Shown one piece after another: positions 36,003-45,500 of a stretch of 64,000 nucleotides of DNA. Within the stretch, counting starts at the first letter, position 1, and each line of letters begins with the position of its first letter. The position numbers and the translations under genes are program-made. The notes beneath the pieces are model-generated. The model had not been told where the DNA came from. It did no database searches and saw only the letters and a program-made list of their open reading frames with translations. Source of the stretch: CAWGXG01 sp963826505 (GTDB lineage Bacteria; Chloroflexota; Anaerolineae; Aggregatilineales; Aggregatilineaceae); NCBI GenBank assembly GCA_963826505.1, contig CAWGXG010000001.1, forward strand, positions 62,001 to 126,000, read 5' to 3'.

Positions 36003-36833
36003 ATGACTGAGAGCGTCGATGCGTTAGCGGTGGAATCGGGCGTGGGCCAGCTTGTGAACCTGGCGCAGGTGACCGTGTATCCGGTCGAGACGATCGGCGT
36101 CGCCCAGGTGATCTGGACGGCGCAGAGTGTGCTGCAAGTCGCACCCGGGCAGACGCGCGCGCTGTATGCGCCGTTTCGCGATGAGAACGGCGAGCGCTGC
36201 GGCGCGACGGACGTGATCGAGCCGGTGCCGACCACTGACTTTCAGGTGTTTGAATTCCGGCAGGGGATCGGAGGCGACTATACAGATACGGAATGGTTCA
36301 CGTTGGGCTTTGAGGTCGAAGCGACGCGCGCCAAAGTGACCATGACCAACACGGCGACCGGGCCATTGTTCGTAACCTTCTTCCAGATTCGTGGGAAGCC
36401 GATCCGAACCTACGATCCGGTGGTGGTCGAAGTGGAAGACGAGAGCAGTCAGAGCGCGTACCAGGTGCGCTCCAAAACGCTCGATCTGCCGATGGTGAGC
36501 GATGACGTGTTCGCGCAGGCGTATGGCGAATACCTGGTGGGGCGCTTCAAAGCGCCGACGCTCGACGCGCTGAGCGTGACCGTGAAGAACCGCGCGGTGA
36601 TCCATGGCGTCAACGTCTTCGCCATCGAGCTGATGGACAAAATCGCCGTGACGGATATACACACCGGGCTGGACGCTGCCGGGCATTGGGTGCGGGCGGT
36701 CGAATACGAGATCGGCGCGGGCGGCGTGTTCAGTACCACGCTCTATCTGGAGCGTGCCGACGACCGGCAGTACTGGCTGCTGGGCAGCGAGGGTTATGGC
36801 GAGCTGGGCAGTACGACCCGGCTGGGTTTCTAG
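36003..36833 (+). CDS. Phage tail/baseplate-like protein
   Basis: This 276-residue protein is mostly beta-strand: VYPVETIGVAQVIWTAQ, WFTLGFEVEATRAKVTMTNT, RSKTLDLPMVSDDVFAQAYGEYLVGRF. The last pattern occurs in tail proteins of siphophage type. GAGGACTG precedes the ATG. The 80-base space before it contains an AGAGGACGCAGAG-type low-complexity sequence also found near 59380 and 63220. Tail role is inferred from sequence style and context. Confidence 0.55.
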   Translation: MTESVDALAVESGVGQLVNLAQVTVYPVETIGVAQVIWTAQSVLQVAPGQTRALYAPFRDENGERCGATDVIEPVPTTDFQVFEFRQGIGGDYTDTEWFTLGFEVEATRAKVTMTNTATGPLFVTFFQIRGKPIRTYDPVVVEVEDESSQSAYQVRSKTLDLPMVSDDVFAQAYGEYLVGRFKAPTLDALSVTVKNRAVIHGVNVFAIELMDKIAVTDIHTGLDAAGHWVRAVEYEIGAGGVFSTTLYLERADDRQYWLLGSEGYGELGSTTRLGF

Positions 36834-36845
36834 GAGGTTTTTCAT

Positions 36846-37352
36846 ATGGCCTGGACGACTCCCAAAACGTGGGCAGTGGACGAACTGGTGACCGCGAGCG
36901 CGTTGAATACGCACATGCGCGACAATCTAAACGCATTGAAGGCCCCGCCGACAGCTCACTACGAAGTGGACGAGGCGAGCGATTACACGACCAACAGCAC
37001 GAGCTTTGTGGACGTGGACGCGACGCATCTGGCTCTGACGATCACCACCTCAGGCGGGGATGTGCTGGTGCATTTTCACGCTAATCCGAGCATTGGCGCG
37101 CCCGCGTTTCTGCATTTCGACGTGGATGTCGATGGGGCGCGGGTGGGGGGTGACGATGGCATCGTGCGGTACAGCACGCCCTCCTACAACGTCCCGGTGA
37201 GCTTCACACGGTTGATCACCGGGCTTGCGGCGGGAGAGCATGTGTTCACATTGCAGTGGAAGGTCAATTCAGGCACGGCGACGCTGTACGCAGGCGCGGG
37301 TACGTCCGGTTATGACGTGCACCCGCAGTTTTGGGCGCGGGAGATTTCGTAG
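36846..37352 (+). CDS. Phage tail fibre-like protein
   Basis: The first 30 residues, with TTPKTWAVDELVTASALNTHMRDNL cut short here, are the widespread N-terminal attachment segment of tail-fibre proteins. The rest is a beta-sandwich of about 130 residues with DVLVHFHANPSIG, FLHFDVDVDG and HVFTLQWKVNSGTATLYA, as in trimeric fibre heads. AGGAGG precedes the ATG and only 12 bases separate it from the previous stop. Confidence 0.75.
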   Translation: MAWTTPKTWAVDELVTASALNTHMRDNLNALKAPPTAHYEVDEASDYTTNSTSFVDVDATHLALTITTSGGDVLVHFHANPSIGAPAFLHFDVDVDGARVGGDDGIVRYSTPSYNVPVSFTRLITGLAAGEHVFTLQWKVNSGTATLYAGAGTSGYDVHPQFWAREIS

Positions 37353-37414
37353 GCGTGCGGTAGGACGTGGGCCGATCGCTGAGGGGTTGAGCTAGCTTCA
37401 AAGGAGCGGAAATC

Positions 37415-37750
37415 ATGACTATAGATGGAGTTGTTGCCGGGCCGGTGCTGGAGCTGTGGGCGCTGGTCGGCGCGCTGTTGGGCACGCTGCTGCTCCTGGC
37501 GGGAACGCTGTGGGCGGGTGAGCGCGTGGCCGGGCAGGTACGCGCCATCTGGCGGGCGGTGCGCCGTTCGCGTCCGACGGTGATCGGGGCGCTGGATGAG
37601 CCCTCCGACGCCCTTATTCGCCGTCTGGAAGCGGCAACGGGAGTCCCGGCGGAGGTGTGGATCGCGCTGCTGCCGGCTCTGCTTGAAGCGCTGGCGGACG
37701 GATTGGATCGGGCGCTGGTGGAGCAGCAGACAGCCGTCAGCGGACGGTGA
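37415..37750 (+). CDS. Small membrane protein at the end of the phage-like operon
   Basis: The 111-residue product has one strong membrane helix (about 14-38) followed by a charged cytoplasmic segment with WRAVRRSRPT and a helical tail. Position after a fibre gene suggests a holin-like or accessory role, but no family is recognised and no endolysin lies next to it. GGAG supports the start. Confidence 0.55.
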   Translation: MTIDGVVAGPVLELWALVGALLGTLLLLAGTLWAGERVAGQVRAIWRAVRRSRPTVIGALDEPSDALIRRLEAATGVPAEVWIALLPALLEALADGLDRALVEQQTAVSGR

Positions 37751-37761
37751 TCGGAGGTTAA

Positions 37762-37814
37762 CCCCACCCCTAAATCCCGTCTCCATAACATGGGGAGGGG
37801 ACTTAGGGGTGGGG
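37762..37814. repeat. G/C-rich palindromic intergenic repeat, copy 7
   Basis: CCCCACCCCTAAATCCC and its near complement at the other end (GACTTAGGGGTGGGG) form an almost perfect hairpin of 53 bases. It closes the phage-derived island on its right side. Confidence 0.7.
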
Positions 37815-37838
37815 CGAATATTCCCTGGCGCTGAGAAA

Positions 37839-39276
37839 TTACTCCTCGTCCTGCCCGGCCATCTTGCGACCCGCGGCAAGCAGCGCCTTGCACATCTCGT
37901 GAGAGGTACCCTCGGCGTAAACCCGCAGCACCGGTTCGGTGCCGCTCGGCCGGATCAGCAGCCAGCTATCGTCGGCCAGCACGAACTTGATGCCATCGAA
38001 GGTGTGGATGTCGCGCACCGTCTCGCCGTTGATCGTGGTCGGCGCGTTGGCGCGCAGCATCTCGACCATTTCCTTCTTAGGCAGCGGCTTCTTGAGATGG
38101 AAATCCGTGCGCTGGTAGCAGGTGGGTCCGAACTGTTTCTGCAAATCCTCTATGATCTCGACCAGCGGCACGCCCGCATCCGCCATGATTTCGAGCAGCA
38201 GCAGCGCCATCAGGATGCCGTCGCCTTCGGGAATATGTCCCTTGATGCTGATCCCGCCGGATTCCTCGCCACCGATCAACACGTCCCCATTGAGCATGTG
38301 ATCCGCGATGTAATTAAATCCGACCGGCGTTTCGTGCACGGTCAGACCGTGCTTGGCGGCGATGCGGTTGATCATCATCGTCGTGGAGACGGTCTTCACG
38401 ACGTCGCCGGTCCATGCCGCGTTTTTCGGCCAGATAGCGCAGCGCCAGCGACATGATCATGTGCGGATCGACAAAATTGCCCTGACCATCCATCGCGCCA
38501 ATGCGATCCGCGTCACCATCAGTGGCGAGCCCGACGTCGGCGTGACTGTTCTGAATGGCGGCGGCCAGCATGTCGAGGTACTTGCGGATCGGCTCCGGGT
38601 GGATACCGCCGAAGCCAGGATTCATCTCGCCGCGGATTTCGGTGACGTGGCAGCGCGAGCGCGACAGAATGGCGCGGATCGCCGTGCGCCCGGAGCCGTA
38701 CATCGGATCGGCCACGATGCGCATTTCGGCCTGCGAGATCAGGTCTACGTTGACCAGCGTTTCGAGGTGCTCGTAATAGGCGTTGGTGGGGTTGAAGCGC
38801 CGGATCAGGTTCTGCTCGATGGCTTTGTCATAGTCCATCAGGTTGGGACCGCGCGCGTCGCGCTGGGCTTTTTCCAGGTAATTCTCGACTTCGGAGCATT
38901 GGTCCGGCAGCGCGGAGCCGCCGTAAGCCGCCTTGAGCTTGAATCCGTTATAGCGCGGCGGGTTGTGCGAGGCCGTGATCACCACGCCGCCCACCGCTTT
39001 TTTGTGGACGATGTTGTAACTGATGGCGGGAGTCGGGGCGTCGGTGCGCGCCAGCCACGTGACGATCCCGTTGGCCGCGAGCACGCGCGCCGTTTCGGCC
39101 GCGAAGCGATCCGACAGAAAGCGCGTGTCGAATCCGACGACGACTTCGGGCTGGCCACCGTTGGCGTCTTTATTGATGAAATCGGCGACGGCCTGCGCCA
39201 CCAGCCGCAAATTAGAGAAGGTAAAAGTATCTCCGATGACGGCCCGCCAGCCGTCGGTTCCAAAACGAATCACCAT
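37839..39276 (-). pseudogene. Phosphoglucomutase/phosphomannomutase, frameshifted
   Basis: An alpha-D-phosphohexomutase of about 478 residues, interconverting hexose 1- and 6-phosphates for surface glycan precursors. The first frame has TASHNPPRYNG with the phospho-Ser, GLATDGDADR for Mg2+ and stops making sense after LAEKRGM. One extra base near 38410-38418 moves the rest to another frame, with VKTVSTTMMI, GGEESGGIS for sugar binding and LIRPSGTEP for phosphate. All four active-site loops are present when the base is removed, so the gene may well be intact in the cell. FGTDGWRAVIGD gives the expected N-terminus. Confidence 0.88.
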
Positions 39277-39514
39277 TGGGGTATTCCTCGTGGCTCACAG
39301 ACATAAAGAAGGGTATTGGCATGGATCACAGGTCACTTTAGCGCATGGGGCAGGGGTCCGCAACATCTCGGCACGGGGCGATTGTGCGTTTTTTTTGCAT
39401 CTTTTACCGGTCCGGGACAAGTTTTTTATGCCATAATAGTGTACGATGTGTTTACCGTCTTCATACTTAAAAAATGCACGCGTGAAAATCGTCAGCTTGG
39501 GAGGGAACATAGTC

Positions 39515-41503
39515 ATGTTACGTAAGGGACTGGTCATCGGATGGGGCCTGCTGATCGTGTTGATCCCGCTGCTGGGACTGCATCCCGGCGTGACGACCGC
39601 GCAGGGCACGGCTCAGCTATCGCTTGGCGCGGTGGATGTCGGCGTCGCCGAAACCGCTGTATTGGAGGCGCGGCTGGACTGTCCCGGCGGCGGGTGCAGT
39701 TCCTTTCGCGTGACTCTGACGTTCGATCGCGCAGCGATCCGCATCAATCGCGCAGCAGTCGGCCCGATGCTCGGCGTGGGGGCGTTTGAAGCCGAAAACA
39801 CGGTCGATAATGCGGCGGGAAGCGTGGTGCTGGTCGCTTCCGCGCCGACGCCGCCCGCCGGAGCTGACAATGTGTTGTTCACGCTGGACGTGTACGGTCT
39901 GATTCCGGGCAGCGCGCAAATCACCGTCGGCGAAGTGCAGGTCGTCGGGGCGAACAATATACCGCTGTCCGCGTCCGGCACCGGGACCACCGTCACGATT
40001 CACGAAACCGGCAAGATTCCGTTTTTCTCGCCGCCCAACAACGATTGGGAAGTCGCGTTTGTGTCGCAGCGCGATGGTAATCCCGAGATCTACGCGGTCG
40101 ACGCGGCGGGGTTCACAACGCGCCGCCTGACGAATGACCCGGCGCTCGACGGTGGGCCGACGTGGTCCCCGGACGGGGGCCAGTTGGCGTTCCACACAGG
40201 GCGCGATGGCAATCTCGAAATCTACACAATGGATCCTAATGGGACGAACCTGCGCCGCCTGACCGATAACCCCGCCGCCGATTCCGATCCGGCGTGGTCA
40301 CCGGACGGCAGCCAGATCGCGTTTGTGTCCGATCGTGACGGAAATTCCGAAATCTACGTGATGTTCGCCGACGGCAGCAGCGTGCGGCGCCTGACGAATG
40401 ATCCGGCGGTCGATACGTACCCGGCGTGGTCACCGGACGGCAGCCAGATCGCGTTTGCGTCCAGCCGGGGCGGGAGCAGCGAAATCTATGTGATGGACGT
40501 CAATGGCGGGAATGTCCAACCGATGACGAGTCTGTTTGGCGCGAACGGCTGGTATCCGGCCTGGGCCCCCAGCGGGCAACTGTTAGCGTTTAGCGTGGAA
40601 CGCGACGGGCTGGCCGATCTCTATACGGTGACTCAGCAGGGGCAGAATCCGCGCAGGATGACGGCGAAAAGCGACTGGCTCACCTCGTCGGACTGGTCGC
40701 CGGACGGCGCGTATATCGCGTACATGGGCGCGCCGGATGGTAACGCCGATCTGTTGGTCATGGATGCCGACGCGCAGCACGTTTTCCGCCTGACCGACAA
40801 TCTCGCCGACGACACCGATCCGGACTGGCGGCCCATCTTCCAGGCGGTGCCGTGCGCGGTCCACACGCCTACGCAGAACGCTGAAATACGCGTGGGGCCG
40901 GGCTTCAACCGGGGCGTATTCACCTACATGCCGACCAATCAGGATTTCACCGTGATCGGGCAGACCACGGACGGCGACGGTAACCTGTGGTACGAGCTGG
41001 ACAAGACGGAGCTTCCCGGCGGCAACGAAGTGATCAGCATGTGGGTGCTCGCCAGCCAGGTGCAGGCGTCGGGCGCGTGCGGCGCGGTGCCGAGCGCTAC
41101 GCCGCCGCCGCTCATCCCCGGCACGCCGATCCCGCAGACCACTCCTGGTTGGGGACCATGTGGCTCGTGCGAGACATGCGGACACCCCGGCGAGTGTGTG
41201 ACGTCACCGGCGGGCGAGTGCCTGTGGGACCCGGCCACGTGCGGTGTTCCGCAGGATGGCGGCGGCTGTCCGAAGCTGATCACGCAGATTGTAAACCCGC
41301 CTGCAGGCGCGTTCGCACAGATTTCAGTGCGCGAACAACCGAATTGCCCTGACGGTGGCTATCTGCCTGGCACACAAGTGCGCATTACCATCAATCTTCA
41401 GGGAGCAACGTGGTCAGGATCGTGCCCGGGCGCCTCGGGGACGAATACGTTCATCACAGTGACGATGAATTTCACCTGCACGGCGATCGCGACGTTCCCG
41501 TAA
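39515..41503 (+). CDS. Secreted TolB-like beta-propeller protein with cohesin-like and SH3 domains
   Basis: After a signal peptide ending TTAQ, residues 25-170 look like a cohesin-type beta-sandwich (FRVTLTFDRAAIRI, PPAGADNVLFTLDVYG). Residues about 185-455 contain six TolB/PD40 propeller blades marked by PAWSPDGSQIAFVSDRDG and close variants. A SH3-like module (about 460-535) and a Cys-rich tail with GPCGSCETCGHPGEC follow. It is an exported binding protein with no catalytic motif. The ATG at 39515 has GGGAGGG upstream; the longer open frame has no signal peptide. It has no operon partner; a mutase gene diverges to the left. Confidence 0.85.
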   Translation: MLRKGLVIGWGLLIVLIPLLGLHPGVTTAQGTAQLSLGAVDVGVAETAVLEARLDCPGGGCSSFRVTLTFDRAAIRINRAAVGPMLGVGAFEAENTVDNAAGSVVLVASAPTPPAGADNVLFTLDVYGLIPGSAQITVGEVQVVGANNIPLSASGTGTTVTIHETGKIPFFSPPNNDWEVAFVSQRDGNPEIYAVDAAGFTTRRLTNDPALDGGPTWSPDGGQLAFHTGRDGNLEIYTMDPNGTNLRRLTDNPAADSDPAWSPDGSQIAFVSDRDGNSEIYVMFADGSSVRRLTNDPAVDTYPAWSPDGSQIAFASSRGGSSEIYVMDVNGGNVQPMTSLFGANGWYPAWAPSGQLLAFSVERDGLADLYTVTQQGQNPRRMTAKSDWLTSSDWSPDGAYIAYMGAPDGNADLLVMDADAQHVFRLTDNLADDTDPDWRPIFQAVPCAVHTPTQNAEIRVGPGFNRGVFTYMPTNQDFTVIGQTTDGDGNLWYELDKTELPGGNEVISMWVLASQVQASGACGAVPSATPPPLIPGTPIPQTTPGWGPCGSCETCGHPGECVTSPAGECLWDPATCGVPQDGGGCPKLITQIVNPPAGAFAQISVREQPNCPDGGYLPGTQVRITINLQGATWSGSCPGASGTNTFITVTMNFTCTAIATFP

Positions 41504-41527
41504 GGGGTGGGACGGTGAAACCGTCCC

Positions 41528-41664
41528 GTTTGCCCCATCCCTAAATCCCCTCCCCGCGCGGGCGCGGAGAGGGGACTTGTACGGCGGTTGACTCCCCCTC
41601 TCCATCAGCGCAGCACAGTGGGGAGGGGGCGCGCGGCGGCAGCCGCGTTGGGGGTGGGGCAAAC
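41528..41664. repeat. Long palindromic intergenic repeat, copy 8
   Basis: The ends are exact complements, GTTTGCCCCA and TGGGGCAAAC, enclosing 117 bases with further internal palindromes. It is the longest copy of the family and resembles a MITE, between convergent genes. Confidence 0.7.
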
Positions 41665-41690
41665 CACGCACGCAATACTGACCCTAGCCT

Positions 41691-42858
41691 TTACCCGCCG
41701 CTCTGCTCGCCCACGGTGACAGTGATGTCCTTAACCTCGCCGTCGCGGTCGATAGTCAGAGTGACGGTGTCGCCGGGCAGCGTGTTCTTCTCCAGGTACA
41801 GCGTCAGATCATCGCGTGACGACACGGCCTGACCGTCGATGGCGGTGATGATGTCGCCGCTCACGTACACGACGCGCCGTCCCTGGCGTTGGGCCTGCGC
41901 CGCCTGGAGTCCCGCCTGGGCTGCCGGGCTGTTGTTGTCCATCGCCGTGATCAGCAGGCCGTGCTGCGGTGTATTCTGACCGGGGCTGATCTCAACGCCC
42001 AACTCCGCTACCGTGATCAGCAGCGACGGGTGCCGGTAGCTACCGTGCGCGATCAAATCGGGGATGACGTGTTGTACAGTGCTGATCGGCACCGCAAACC
42101 CGATTCCCACCGATCCGCCTGACACCGATTGGATGGCTGCATTCACGCCGATCACCTGACCGCGCGTGTTGAGCAGCGGCCCACCGGAGTTGCCGGGATT
42201 GATGGCCGCGTCGGTCTGGATGGCGTTGCCGATCACCGCGCCGCTGTCGGATTCGATGGTGCGGTCCAGCGCGCTGATGATGCCGGTCGTCAGGGTACGG
42301 TCCAGCCCGAAGGGATTGCCGATCGCCAGCACGTGCTGGCCGACACGCAGCGAGTCGGCGTTGCCTAACGGCAGCGGCGCGCTGGTGATCTGGCTGGCAT
42401 CGACCTGAAGCACGGCCAGGTCAAAAAAAGTATCCGTGCCAACCACGGTCGCGGGCAGCACCGTTCCATCCGCGAGCACGACTTCGATCTCGGATGCGCC
42501 CGACACGACGTGGTTATTGGTCACAATGTGGCCCAGGGTATCATAAATAAATCCGGAGCCGGTGCCTTCCTGCGGGACGACGCCTCGCCAGAAGTCGTAT
42601 ACCTGGCTGCGGCTGGTGATGTGGACCACCGACGGCCCGGCCTGTTCGTAGATGCTGGTGGTCGCGGCTTCTTCCGCGTCCAGCATGGTGAGCACTTCGG
42701 CGGGCGGCGGAGCGAGGGTTGGCGCGGGCACCGACGTCACAACCGGTGACGAGTTCTGGGAAAATGAGAAGTCCGAACGAGAGCGTCAGGGCAAGGCCCA
42801 GCGCCAGCCCGGCCACTGTCGCGATCAATGTGGTGGCATATAGTCGTGAGCGGCCCAT
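41691..42858 (-). pseudogene. HtrA/DegP-like S1C serine protease with PDZ domain, frameshifted
   Basis: The start at 42858 gives a membrane anchor (LIATVAGLALGLALTL). An extra base near 42738-42750 shifts the frame, after which the protease domain follows intact. In second-frame numbering the triad is His77 in NNHVV, Asp107 in FFDLAV and Ser185 in GNSGGP; a PDZ domain occupies the C-terminal 100 residues (SGDIITAIDGQ). Removing the base gives about 388 residues, the normal size of membrane-anchored HtrA proteases that degrade misfolded envelope proteins. AAGGAGG precedes the start. The frameshift lies in a Pro-rich linker, so a sequencing insertion is plausible. Confidence 0.87.
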
Positions 42859-43133
42859 GAGTGGGAGTCCTCCTTGTGTGGGTGGTTCCTACACGGCTCA
42901 CCTGACGCGGCCAGACGCCGGGGCGCACGGGGAATACCGGGGCGGGGTGGAGCGTACAGGGTGCGATCTTGTGCGGGAGCAGGCACACATTACGTGCTCC
43001 CGAGTAGATCGTAACATGATCGCAACGGGGAAAAGATTAATGTTTGACTAAGAAGCTGTGTGGGCAGTCGATCAAGCCCCTCCCCAAATCCGCGCGGCGG
43101 AGAGGGACTTCCAAGAAGCGCGCCGGGGTGTGC

Positions 43134-43934
43134 TTACGGGCGCGGGAAGACGTACTGCTGCACGACGACCTGATCCGCGAAGTACTGCACGACGTTGTAG
43201 GCGGGCAGTGCGTCGAGGTCGGCGATCGGGCGCTGATCCCAGGGCCGCCACAGGTAGCCATACAGCGCGCCCGGCGCGCCGGTGTAGGTGATGCCGTCGC
43301 GCACGATGTGGCAGGCGCGGTGCATGTGCCCGAAGAACACGCCGCGCAGCCGATCGCGTGCGGGCAGCAGCGCCGCGTGCAGCTCATCCCCGTTGACGAG
43401 CGGCATATTGTCGTCCAGCCAGGGCGATCCCATCGGGAAGGGCGGGTAATGCAGCACCACGGTCAGAGGCGGGCCGTCCGATTCGGCTTCGGCGCGCACG
43501 CGGGCGATCTGTGCGGCGCTCAACTTGCCCTGCGGATCGGGGACTTCGGGTGTCCAGCCGTCCAATACCAGGAAGCGCTCGCCTTTGATCTCGTAGACGT
43601 AATCAAGCCGGGCGTCAGGATCGCCGCCCGGATCGGCGGGCAGGTCGAACTGCGCACGCAGCAGGGCGCGGGAATCGTGGTTGCCATTGACCAGGACCAG
43701 CGGCACGCTGAGCGGTTGCAGCGCTTCCGCGGCCAGTGCGATCGAGGCCGCGCTGCGATCGTTGACCAGGTCGCCGGTGTGCAGCACGAAATCGGGCGGC
43801 TGCGGGAAGGCGTTGATCACGCTGACCAGCCGCTGCAATGTGCAAAAGGGTTTGAATTCGTGATACGCGGTGTCGCGTTCCGGTCCTAGATGCGTATCAC
43901 TGATGTGGACGAAGGTCACAAGTGGCTGCTGCAT
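43134..43934 (-). CDS. Metallophosphoesterase, CpdA-like
   Basis: The 266-residue product shows the five calcineurin-type metal motifs in order: HISDTHLG (Asp13, His15), HTGDL, NGNHDS, VLHYPP and FFGHMH. This architecture is shared with CpdA-type cyclic nucleotide phosphodiesterases and many other phosphoesterases, so the substrate is open. There is no signal peptide; it acts in the cytoplasm. The ribosome-binding site is weak. A repeat-like CCCCTCCCCAAATCC sequence follows the stop codon at about 43078. It is not close enough to any gene to suggest an operon. Confidence 0.85.
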   Translation of the reverse strand: MQQPLVTFVHISDTHLGPERDTAYHEFKPFCTLQRLVSVINAFPQPPDFVLHTGDLVNDRSAASIALAAEALQPLSVPLVLVNGNHDSRALLRAQFDLPADPGGDPDARLDYVYEIKGERFLVLDGWTPEVPDPQGKLSAAQIARVRAEAESDGPPLTVVLHYPPFPMGSPWLDDNMPLVNGDELHAALLPARDRLRGVFFGHMHRACHIVRDGITYTGAPGALYGYLWRPWDQRPIADLDALPAYNVVQYFADQVVVQQYVFPRP

Positions 43935-44145
43935 GGGGCACCGTTCTTTGCATGAATCGGATCACACGTCGGTCAGAATGTAGCGCAAGTCGCGCGGGAA
44001 GCGCAAAGCGTGGGATGTTGGCGAACGCGCCTTCTGCGATGAAAAATCACAGAGTGATCTAGACCTGCTCTGCACGCGTGTATAATTGAATTAGATAGCG
44101 TGCGAAGGGGTCAGCCATGACCGGGTGGTCGAAAGGACATCAGCC

Positions 44146-44346
44146 ATGAAAGCCTCGCCACAGATGCGCGCGCTGCTGCTGGCTGTCGACGTGCTGGCGC
44201 TGGTCGGCGTGGTGGCGTTCAGCGTGCTGGCGGCGCTGGACTCCGGCAAGACCGGCTACATCGCCGGGCAGATCGTGTGCATCGCGCTGATCCTGGGCAG
44301 CACCCTGCTGCTCAACCGGTTCGACACCACGCGGCGCGGCGGGTGA
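44146..44346 (+). CDS. Small two-helix membrane protein
   Basis: The 66-residue protein has two hydrophobic segments (ALLLAVDVLALVGVVAFSV and IVCIALILGSTLLL) and short charged ends. I know no family. GAAAGGAC precedes the ATG. A ten-codon frame at 44117-44149 ends in a TGA that overlaps this gene's ATG, so translation may be coupled to a leader peptide. TATAAT at 44081-44086 is a likely -10 element. It converges on the URO-D-like gene 16 bases downstream. Confidence 0.6.
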   Translation: MKASPQMRALLLAVDVLALVGVVAFSVLAALDSGKTGYIAGQIVCIALILGSTLLLNRFDTTRRGG

Positions 44347-44362
44347 TTCCTCCGGACGACGC

Positions 44363-45364
44363 TCAGCGGCCCGCGACGTCGGCCTCGTAGCGGAACATCT
44401 CCGCGACTGCCTGCGGGTTGAGTCCGTCGAATATGCTGTTGCAGGTTGCCAGCATATAACCACCGCCCGGCGCGCCCTGCGCCACACAGCGATCCACTTC
44501 GCGCCGGACCGCGCCCAAATCCGAGCCAGTGAGCACGCCGACAGCCACATTGCCGATGAGCGTCAGGTCGCGCCCATACTCGCGTTTGATGGCGGCCAGA
44601 TCGATCCCCGCCGCCGGTTCTAACCCGTGTACGCCCACAAATCCAGCTTCGATCGCCATCGGCAGCAGCGGGCGAATGTCACCGTCGCTGTGCCAGATCA
44701 CCGGGACGCCCAGCGTCTTGAAGGTCGCGACAATCTCGCAGTGATAGGGCAGGACGAAGTCGCGTACCATGCGCGGCGACAGCAGCGGGCCATCGCCTGA
44801 CGCCATATCATCGCCCATGATCAACACTTCCGCGCCCAGTTCCACCGCGCGGCGGAACAGCGCGATACACCACGCCGTGCGAGCCGCCAACAGATCGTGG
44901 ACGAACGCGGGATCGTCTGCCAGCCGCAGGAAGAACCGCTCAAAGCCCATGGCCAGATAGGCGGCGGTCAGCGGTCCGACGTGCGTCCCGAAGAACAGGC
45001 AGTGATCGGGATAACGGCGGCGCACATCGTCCGCCACGGCGGGATCAAACAGGCGATCCACGTAATCCAATGGCGGGCTGTAACGCGCCAGATCCGCCGC
45101 CGTATCGACCGCGCCGGTGATATACATCCCGTCGCGCCACACGCGGCCCCACGCGTCGGTGCCGGTGCGCCAGGCGTGGCTCTCCGGCGGATTCAGCGAG
45201 GGCAGCAGCACGCCGTCCTGCCCCTGCTGCACATAGGCGTGCGTGGGATCGCCATCGCCCAGCGCGTCGGCGAACGCATCAATCCAGATTTCAAAACGCG
45301 GCACGCGATCGGGCTGCTGGTGGCGCAGCGCCGCCCAGACGCGCTCGCGAGGTGTCATCGTCAC
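44363..45364 (-). CDS. Uroporphyrinogen decarboxylase-family protein
   Basis: This 333-residue TIM-barrel protein opens with TPRERVWAALRHQQPDRVPR, the signature of URO-D-family proteins, and has VIWHSDGDIRPLLP, GVHGLEPAAGID and NVAVGVLTGS. These features are typical of the MtaA/CmuA-like corrinoid methyltransferase side of the family rather than HemE, where an N-terminal Arg-rich substrate motif is expected. No corrinoid protein gene is adjacent, so the substrate is unknown. AAGGAG lies five bases before GTG 45364; an ATG two codons later is the alternative start. Confidence 0.85.
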   Translation of the reverse strand: MTMTPRERVWAALRHQQPDRVPRFEIWIDAFADALGDGDPTHAYVQQGQDGVLLPSLNPPESHAWRTGTDAWGRVWRDGMYITGAVDTAADLARYSPPLDYVDRLFDPAVADDVRRRYPDHCLFFGTHVGPLTAAYLAMGFERFFLRLADDPAFVHDLLAARTAWCIALFRRAVELGAEVLIMGDDMASGDGPLLSPRMVRDFVLPYHCEIVATFKTLGVPVIWHSDGDIRPLLPMAIEAGFVGVHGLEPAAGIDLAAIKREYGRDLTLIGNVAVGVLTGSDLGAVRREVDRCVAQGAPGGGYMLATCNSIFDGLNPQAVAEMFRYEADVAGR

Positions 45365-45433
45365 GGGGACTCCTTTGAGAGAAGCAGACCGCGGTCAGTG
45401 GTCAGCGTACAGTATGTGTTACCGCCTACACGC

Positions 45434-45462
45434 CAAAAGGGGCGCAAACCTTCTGCGCCCCT
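45434..45462 (-). terminator. Terminator of the LysM glycosidase gene
   Basis: AGGGGCGCA at 45438-45446 pairs with TGCGCCCCT at 45454-45462. On the minus strand the hairpin is followed by TTTT. It lies just past the end of the gene at 45501. Confidence 0.75.
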
Positions 45463-45500
45463 GAGTGTCAGCTGGTTCAAAACCCGATCGCGCGGAGACT

